Shown piece after piece: positions 7,016 through 11,468 of a stretch of DNA of 11,468 nt. Under the pieces are notes generated by a model that was not told where the DNA came from, did not search any database, and worked only from the letters and a program-made list of their open reading frames with translations. A program made the position numbers and the translations under genes. This DNA is from an uncultured Eubacteriales bacterium (GTDB lineage: Bacteria; Bacillota; Clostridia; Oscillospirales; Oscillospiraceae): assembly GCA_900549495.1 (NCBI GenBank), contig UROL01000053.1, forward strand, positions 1 to 11,468, given 5' to 3'. Positions within the stretch are counted from its first letter, which is position 1. Every line of letters starts with the position of its first letter.

Positions 7016-8242
7016 TTACTTTTCCGGCCGCTTTCTGCACAGATAGGTATCCAGCTTCTCCTTCATGTTTTCCGGCATTTCACGCTTCACCGGGCAGTGC
7101 CGGGCATTGGCCATGCGCTGGGCAAAGGCAATGAGGAAATCAATGTCCTGAACCATCTGCTCCCCCTTCATAACCGCCATGGTATCGTAGCTATTATGGA
7201 TTGTGGCGGTATTTCCCGGGGCAATGCGGGCAAAGGAGACAGCAGGGATGCCCCGGTCGGCAAAGGGGGTGGAATCGCTGGAATAGACATCCTGAGAAGC
7301 CTTCATATCAAATCCAAATTCAGCGGCGAAATACTCAATGTATCCCACCAGTTTTTCCTCGGCGGTGGCACAGGCAATGAATTTGCCCATAATGCAGCCA
7401 ATCATATCCAAATTGATGTTTAGAACGATTTTTTCCAGCTCCGCCTCATGGGCAGTGCAGTATGCCTTGGAACCCAGAAGGCCACGCTCCTCACAGCCGC
7501 ACCAGATGAAACGCAGGCCATACCGGTGGGGATGCTTTGCAAAGTGCTCTGCCAGCCCCAGCAGCCCCACAGAGCCGGACATATTGTCATAGGCCCCCTG
7601 GGACAGGGATGTGGAATCATAGTGGGCTGTAAAGGCGATATACTCCTCTACCTCGCCGGGCATATCCAGCACCACATTCTGGGAGGAACCGGTATATTCT
7701 CTCTGCTGTAAGGTAATTTTTGCCATGGAGACACCCTTTTGAATCATAGCGATGGCATCCTTGGCATTGATATTGACACCGGGAATGACATTTCCCTGGC
7801 TGACATAGCTTCGCAGCTCCCGGGCATCGATATCCCGGTCGGTGTAATTGGCATTGCCATCATAGGTAACAAAGCCTACAGCTCCATTGGCTAGGATATC
7901 CTGGTACACCCAATATCCCAAATAGCCGTCCAGCATAACAATCTTGCCGCGGCACTGGCTCAGCGACCAAGGATCCGTGGAGCGGAGATAATAAAATGGA
8001 GCCTCTATTTCCCCACTCCCGGCACACATATAGCCCTTACAGGGAATCTCCACGCCGTCTGCGGTAAAAATAGCCTCCCCGATATCCCCCATGGGGACCT
8101 CAAAGGGCTCCAGCGTAGCCTGCTTTCCAAATTCGGCAACACACCGGCAGATATAATCTGCCGCCTTTTTTTCCTCTGGACGGCCCCCCATGCGTACATA
8201 GGCGGTATCGGAAAAGATTTTCATAATTTTTTCTGCGTTCAT
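7016..8242 (-). CDS. M28-family zinc metallopeptidase (aminopeptidase-like)
   Basis: The product has 408 residues. The central part (about 50-185) resembles the inserted PA-like domain seen in many M28 enzymes. The catalytic domain shows the expected two-metal ligand set: H207 and D209 in TAHYDS, D219 in GAYDNMSG, the E251-E252 pair in CGCEERGLLGSKA, D279 in NLDMIG, and H349 in TIHNSYDT. All are intact, so it should be active. M28 enzymes remove N-terminal residues from peptides or cleave related amide bonds; the substrate here is unknown. I see no signal peptide, so it is probably cytoplasmic. ATG at 8242 has AGGAGG eight to nine bases upstream and a clear promoter. The GT-C-like membrane gene follows in the same transcript. 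Confidence 0.93.
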   Translation of the reverse strand: MNAEKIMKIFSDTAYVRMGGRPEEKKAADYICRCVAEFGKQATLEPFEVPMGDIGEAIFTADGVEIPCKGYMCAGSGEIEAPFYYLRSTDPWSLSQCRGKIVMLDGYLGYWVYQDILANGAVGFVTYDGNANYTDRDIDARELRSYVSQGNVIPGVNINAKDAIAMIQKGVSMAKITLQQREYTGSSQNVVLDMPGEVEEYIAFTAHYDSTSLSQGAYDNMSGSVGLLGLAEHFAKHPHRYGLRFIWCGCEERGLLGSKAYCTAHEAELEKIVLNINLDMIGCIMGKFIACATAEEKLVGYIEYFAAEFGFDMKASQDVYSSDSTPFADRGIPAVSFARIAPGNTATIHNSYDTMAVMKGEQMVQDIDFLIAFAQRMANARHCPVKREMPENMKEKLDTYLCRKRPEK

Positions 8243-8271
8243 AAGTATTTCCTCCTGATTTCGGTGGTTCT

Positions 8272-8299
8272 ATCATATCACATTCCTATAATTTTACAA
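8272..8299 (-). promoter_or_regulatory. Sigma-70-type promoter of the M28 peptidase operon
   Basis: On the minus strand TTGTAA (8299-8294) and TATGAT (8277-8272) are 16 bases apart. The start codon at 8242 is 29 bases below the -10. Confidence 0.75.
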
Positions 8300-8310
8300 G
8301 CAATAAGGGC

Positions 8311-8341
8311 AAAAAAGAGGCCGCCCAAAAAGAGCGGTCTC
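8311..8341 (-). terminator. Probable terminator of pepD
   Basis: On the minus strand GAGACCGC (8341-8334) can pair with GCGGCCTC (8324-8317) with one A-C mismatch, and six T's follow (8316-8311). It begins 16 bases after the pepD stop and ends just before the next operon's promoter. Confidence 0.65.
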
Positions 8342-8357
8342 AATTTCAATCAGAAGA

Positions 8358-9800
8358 TTACAGAGATTCTAGCACTCTGCACAGGAAATCCCAGGTACGG
8401 GCAGTGGAGGCAATCTCCAGCTTCTCCCGGCTGGTGTGGATATCATGCATCTGGGGCCCGATGGAGACGGCATCCAATCCGGGGAGCTTCTGGTTCAGCA
8501 GGCCGCACTCCAAACCGGCGTGAATGGCGAGAACCTGGGGCTCTTTGCCGAACATCTCGGTGTAAATTTTTACCATGGTATCCCGCAGCGGAGAATCCTT
8601 GCGATATTCCCAGGCAGGATACTCCCCCTGCTGGGAATAAACACCGTCATGGAACTCGCTGAACTTTTTCAGCTGGTCCAGCAAATCCTGCTTTTCCTTG
8701 TTGACGCTGCTGCGAACGGAGAAAGTGGCGGTGAAAAGCTCCCCCAGCTTTGCAATGCCCAGATTCAAGCTGGTCTGAACCAGGCCGGGGATGTCGGCGC
8801 TATAGCTCTGCACGCCGTTGGGGGCGGCGCAAAGCAGAGAAATCACCCGGGCAGTATCCTCGGTGGTCAGGCTATTGCCCCCCAAGGCATCCACGTCGAA
8901 AGCCTGGACGGTGGCATCCGGCTCATCGTACTGCTCCCGAACTTCTGCCTGAAGGTGAGCGGCAATATCATTGATTCTCTCCAGACCGATACCCATGGCC
9001 ACAACATTTGCCTGGCAAACCCGGGGAATGGCATTGTCCTGGGTGCCGCCGGAATAGGAAGTCAGGCACAGGGGCATCAGCTTTTGAATGCGGCTCATGA
9101 ATTCCCCCATGACCTTGTTGGCATTGGCACGGTTCCGGTGAATGTCCGCACCGGAGTGGCCTCCCTGCAAGCCGTCCACGCTGAGACGAATGCAGGGCCC
9201 ATAAACCATTTTGCGATTGACCTTCAGGGAAATGGTTGCTCTTGCACCACCGGCGCAGGAAACGGTAAAGATGCCCTCTTCTTCGGAGTCCAGGTTAATC
9301 ATCTTTCTGCCCTGGAGCATGGAGACATCAATGGCATTGGCACCCAACATGCCAATTTCCTCATCTACGGTAATAATGATTTCCAGCGGAGGATGGGGAA
9401 TTGAGTGGTCGGCAATCAGCGCCATAGCATAGGCAACAGCAATTCCGTCATCGCCCCCCAGGGTGGTACCCCGGGCATAGACCGAAGTGCCGTCGTGGCA
9501 CACGTCCAGTCCCTCTTTTTGCATGTCAATGGTGCAGCTGGCATCCTTTTCGCAAACCATATCCATATGACCCTGCAAAATTACAGGAGAATGGTTCTCC
9601 ATCCCGCAGGTGCCCTCTGTAAACATAATAATATTGTTGCTGGCATCCTGGATATATCGGATTCCCTGCTCCTTCGCAAAGGCCGCCAGAAAATCACTGA
9701 TGGCTTTTGTGTTCCGGGAGCCATGAGGAATGGAACAAATTTCCTCAAAATACCCAAACACTGCCTTGGGTTCCAGATCAGCAAGTCTTTTTTCACTCAT
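8358..9800 (-). CDS. pepD: Aminoacyl-histidine dipeptidase (Xaa-His dipeptidase), M20 family
   Basis: This cytosolic two-zinc dipeptidase has broad activity, classically on X-His dipeptides. The product has 480 residues, close to the E. coli PepD length of about 485. The metal ligands are in the expected order: H78 and D80 in LQGHMDMVCEK, D117 in TTLGGDDGIA, the catalytic E147 with E148 in VDEEIGMLGA, D171 in NLDSEEEG, and H455 in HDIHTSREK. The lid-domain segment GLQGGHSGADIHRNRANA (210-227) is typical of the family, as is HAGLECGLL (427-435). ATG at 9800 is preferred because AAGGAG lies nine bases upstream; upstream in-frame codons to 9902 run through the promoter. It has its own promoter and terminator. 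Together with the M28 enzyme it points to peptide use as a nutrient source. Confidence 0.96.
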   Translation of the reverse strand: MSEKRLADLEPKAVFGYFEEICSIPHGSRNTKAISDFLAAFAKEQGIRYIQDASNNIIMFTEGTCGMENHSPVILQGHMDMVCEKDASCTIDMQKEGLDVCHDGTSVYARGTTLGGDDGIAVAYAMALIADHSIPHPPLEIIITVDEEIGMLGANAIDVSMLQGRKMINLDSEEEGIFTVSCAGGARATISLKVNRKMVYGPCIRLSVDGLQGGHSGADIHRNRANANKVMGEFMSRIQKLMPLCLTSYSGGTQDNAIPRVCQANVVAMGIGLERINDIAAHLQAEVREQYDEPDATVQAFDVDALGGNSLTTEDTARVISLLCAAPNGVQSYSADIPGLVQTSLNLGIAKLGELFTATFSVRSSVNKEKQDLLDQLKKFSEFHDGVYSQQGEYPAWEYRKDSPLRDTMVKIYTEMFGKEPQVLAIHAGLECGLLNQKLPGLDAVSIGPQMHDIHTSREKLEIASTARTWDFLCRVLESL

Positions 9801-9858
9801 AAAAATGTACTCCTTTCCTCGGTGTACGTTGCATTTGAACTTCCTTACAACACCGTTC

Positions 9859-9887
9859 ATTATACCACTGCCGCCAGGAAATGTCAC
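9859..9887 (-). promoter_or_regulatory. Sigma-70-type promoter of pepD
   Basis: On the minus strand GTGACA (9887-9882, five of six matches to the -35 consensus) and a perfect TATAAT (9864-9859) are 17 bases apart. The leader of about 50 bases contains GGTG/CACC and TTG/CAA complements that could form a weak interrupted stem; no known riboswitch is recognised in it. Confidence 0.85.
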
Positions 9888-9893
9888 CCGGCA

Positions 9894-9928
9894 AAATAGC
9901 AAAGACCGCAGGAGGAAATCCTGCGGTC
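9894..9928 (-). terminator. Terminator of secG
   Basis: On the minus strand GACCGCAGGA (9928-9919) pairs perfectly with TCCTGCGGTC (9913-9904) around a five-base loop. The following tract, TTTGCTATTTTG, is T-rich but interrupted. It lies about 20 bases after the secG stop. Confidence 0.8.
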
Positions 9929-9949
9929 ATATGTTCAATTTATCCTGTA

Positions 9950-10177
9950 TCAAACCAGGCTGAGAACCAAGGTAAGCACCACCCAGACGATAGCAATCCA
10001 CTTGGTGGAAGATGCCAGGGTCTGATCCAGGCCGCCCTTCTTGTTCTTGCTGAGATAGGAGTCGGAAGAGCCGGACAGAGCACCGGACAGACCAGCTTCC
10101 TTGCCGGACTGCAGCAGCACAACAACCGTCAGAGCCAAGCTAGCCAGAGCCTCCAGAATAATCAGAACAGTTTTCAT
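9950..10177 (-). CDS. secG: Protein translocase subunit SecG
   Basis: SecG is the small membrane subunit of the SecYEG channel that assists SecA-driven protein export. The product has 75 residues, typical for Bacillota. It has two transmembrane helices (about 3-22 and 58-75), and the connecting loop begins with the family signature LLQSGKEAGLSGALSG (21-36). I chose ATG at 10177 because of the purine-rich GGAGGGAGG at 10187-10195 (spacing 9). Longer in-frame starts up to 10243 would begin inside the 5' leader and lack a ribosome-binding site. It has its own promoter and terminator. Here pepD follows, not the rnr and smpB genes often seen after secG. Confidence 0.95.
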   Translation of the reverse strand: MKTVLIILEALASLALTVVVLLQSGKEAGLSGALSGSSDSYLSKNKKGGLDQTLASSTKWIAIVWVVLTLVLSLV

Positions 10178-10200
10178 ATTTCCAAACCTCCCTCCGCCCC

Positions 10201-10217
10201 ATTCGCGGACAGCGAAT
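10201..10217 (-). other. Small hairpin in the secG 5' leader
   Basis: ATTCGC and GCGAAT form a perfect 6-bp stem around a five-base loop, ending five bases before the secG ribosome-binding region. It may influence translation initiation or mRNA stability. There is no direct evidence of function. Confidence 0.35.
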
Positions 10218-10261
10218 ATGATACAGCTTGCCGGTGAGGGCAAACCACACTTGTAAGAGCC

Positions 10262-10290
10262 AGTATATCACAATGGCACGAAAAAAGCAA
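10262..10290 (-). promoter_or_regulatory. Sigma-70-type promoter of secG
   Basis: On the minus strand TTGCTT (10290-10285) and TATACT (10267-10262), preceded by TGA, are 17 bases apart. The leader to the secG start is about 80 bases. Confidence 0.8.
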
Positions 10291-10347
10291 GTATTTTTCC
10301 GGATTCCCAGAAAAAACAACGTCACTTCTCCCCTGGGATACTCTGGA

Positions 10348-11419
10348 TTATTTCTGCACCCAGTTTCCAGTGGCCAGGCAGTTAAGATAGCTCTCAATAA
10401 AGGGATCCAGTGCGCCATCCATCACAGCGTTGACATTGGAGGTTTCGCAGCCTGTCCGGGTGTCCTTTACCAGGGTATAGGGCATGAACACGTAGTTGCG
10501 AATCTGGCTGCCCCATTCAATCTTCTGCTGGACACCCTTGATGTCGGAAATCTTGTCCAGATGCTCTCGCTCTTTGATTTCCACCAGCTTACTGCGTAGC
10601 ATCCGCAAGCAGGTTTCCTTGTTCTGGAACTGGCTACGCTCGGTCTGGCAGGACACCACAATGCCGGTGGCCTTGTGAATCAGGCGGACGGCGGAGGAGG
10701 TTTTATTGATGTGCTGGCCACCGGCACCGGAGGAGCAGAAGACCTGCATTTCGTAGTCCTCGGGCCGAATTTCCACGTCCTGGCTTTCATCCTCGATATC
10801 CGGAATTACCTCGATGGCCGAAAAAGAGGTCTGACGGCGGGCATTGGCATCGAAGGGAGACACACGCACCAGACGATGCACGCCATTTTCCCCCTTCAGG
10901 AAACCATAGGCATTTTCGCCCTCAATCATAATATCGGCGGACTTGAGTCCGGCTTCGTCCCCTTCCAGGTAGTCCAGAATCTTATAGGTGAAGCCATGGC
11001 GCTCTGCCCAGCGGGTATACATCCGGTAAAGCATCTGGCACCAGTCCTGGGCCTCTGTTCCGCCTGCACCGGCATGGAAGCTCATCAGGGCATTGTTCTT
11101 GTCATAGTGGCCGGTGAGAAGGGTTTCCAGGCGGCAAACCTCCATCTCCTCAGACAGGGTTTCGAAGCCGGCTTGAAGCTCCTCCAGCATGGAGTCGTCA
11201 TCCTCCTCGGCGGCCATTTCGCAGATGGTCATCAAATCGTCCCAGGTGGCGCACATCTTCTCGTAGCGTTCGATTTTCGCCTCGGTCTGGCGGGTCTTGA
11301 CGGCTACCTTCTGGCTTTTCTCCGGGTCATCCCAGAACCCAGGTGCCTCCTGCATAGCATGGAGCCGCTCCAGCTCATTGCGTAGGCCCTCTACATTCAA
11401 AGAATCGGCCAACCCATCC
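10348..11419 (-). CDS. prfB: Peptide chain release factor 2 (RF2), 5' end missing
   Basis: RF2 reads UGA and UAA stop codons and triggers release of the finished protein. The genomic part encodes 356 residues up to the TAA at 10348-10350. The helical N-terminal domain includes FWDDPEKSQKV. HAGAGGTEAQDWCQMLYRMYTRWAERHGF is the class I release-factor core. The codon-recognition tripeptide is SPF (in VRVSPFDANARR), which marks RF2 and not RF1 (PxT). The catalytic GGQ is in SSGAGGQHINKTSSAVRL. The C-terminus (MDGALDPFIESYLNCL) is complete. About 20-25 N-terminal residues are lost at the contig edge. An apparent ATG at 11448 lies in adapter and would prefix the false residues MGSEMCIRDR. The stretch where most RF2 genes carry the +1 frameshift (11395-11404) is present and reads straight through. 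Confidence 0.96.
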
Positions 11420-11468
11420 CTGTCTCTTATACACATCTCCGAGCCCACGAGACCGAGGCTGATCTCGT
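11420..11468. other. Nextera sequencing adapter with i7 index (artefact)
   Basis: The segment begins with the 19-bp Tn5 mosaic end (11420-11438) and continues through the read-2 adapter arm to 11453. Next are eight bases, CGAGGCTG (11454-11461), matching Nextera i7 index N710, and then ATCTCGT, the start of the P7 flow-cell sequence. It is not genomic and should be trimmed. Confidence 0.98.

Noticed and set aside
5365..7134. 589-residue open frame on + opposite the membrane-protein gene
   Set aside because: Its composition is rich in H, Q, G and P, with no recognisable domain. The opposite strand encodes a coherent multi-pass membrane protein with a good ribosome-binding site.
8436..9404. 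322-residue open frame on + across pepD
   Set aside because: It is antisense to a PepD with all metal ligands in place and has no supporting start signal.
10305..10338. TCCCAG/CTGGGA stem with TTTTTT as a prfB terminator
   Set aside because: On the minus strand the T-run lies inside the 22-base loop, not after the stem, so it does not fit a Rho-independent terminator.
11397..11402. CTTTGA as the RF2 programmed frameshift site
   Set aside because: The TGA is in the wrong phase: a +1 shift leads to a frame that soon stops, not the RF2 frame. The gapless spacing to downstream conserved residues argues against a hidden indel.

Overview
The window is an assembled contig fragment from a member of the Bacillota, most likely class Clostridia and plausibly the Oscillospiraceae/Ruminococcaceae group. 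The clues are moderately high GC, near-perfect AGGAGG ribosome-binding sites before most genes, sigma-70-type promoters, and the style of the proteins (a clostridial ECF sigma with a membrane partner, SecG, AsnRS, an RF2 of the Bacillus type). Only bases 40-11419 are biological. Bases 1-39 and 11420-11468 are Illumina Nextera adapter (Tn5 mosaic end, read-2 side, with i7 index bases). The two adapters make a false 39-bp terminal inverted repeat and a false N-terminus on the last gene.

Layout, left to right. (1) 40-1409: the ribosomal operon rplK-rplA (L11, L1) on +. A hairpin plus GTGGGAGG...CCAC element precedes each of the two genes and looks like a duplicated L1-binding autoregulatory leader. 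A strong terminator closes the operon, so rplJ-rplL do not follow. (2) 1410-1499: a convergent intergenic region with a perfect 15-bp-stem palindrome. (3) 1500-3141, minus strand: an ECF sigma factor and, overlapping it by ATGA, a single-pass membrane protein that is probably its anti-sigma or sensor. An ECF-like promoter (TGTAAC-16-CGCC) and a 15-bp palindrome lie upstream. (4) 3192-5175, plus strand: asnS with its own promoter and terminator, then a GNAT acetyltransferase. (5) 5182-8299, minus strand: an M28-family metallopeptidase followed by a large polytopic membrane protein that resembles GT-C glycosyltransferases, transcribed from one clear promoter. (6) 8311-11419, minus strand: prfB (RF2, 5' end cut off by the contig edge), secG, and the M20-family dipeptidase pepD; secG and pepD each have their own promoter and terminator.

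How the genes work together: most of the window is housekeeping (ribosome, tRNA charging, translation termination, Sec secretion, peptide breakdown). The accessory parts are the ECF sigma/membrane-protein pair, which has the layout of a self-contained envelope-signalling module, and the peptidase plus GT-C-like operon, whose function is unknown. I see no CRISPR array, prophage, transposase, tRNA or rRNA gene, and no stretch of more than 300 bases lacks a gene. I found no convincing wholly new system. The best leads are the paired L1 leaders, the apparent absence of the RF2 frameshift signal at its usual place, the sigma module's upstream region, and the intergenic palindrome.
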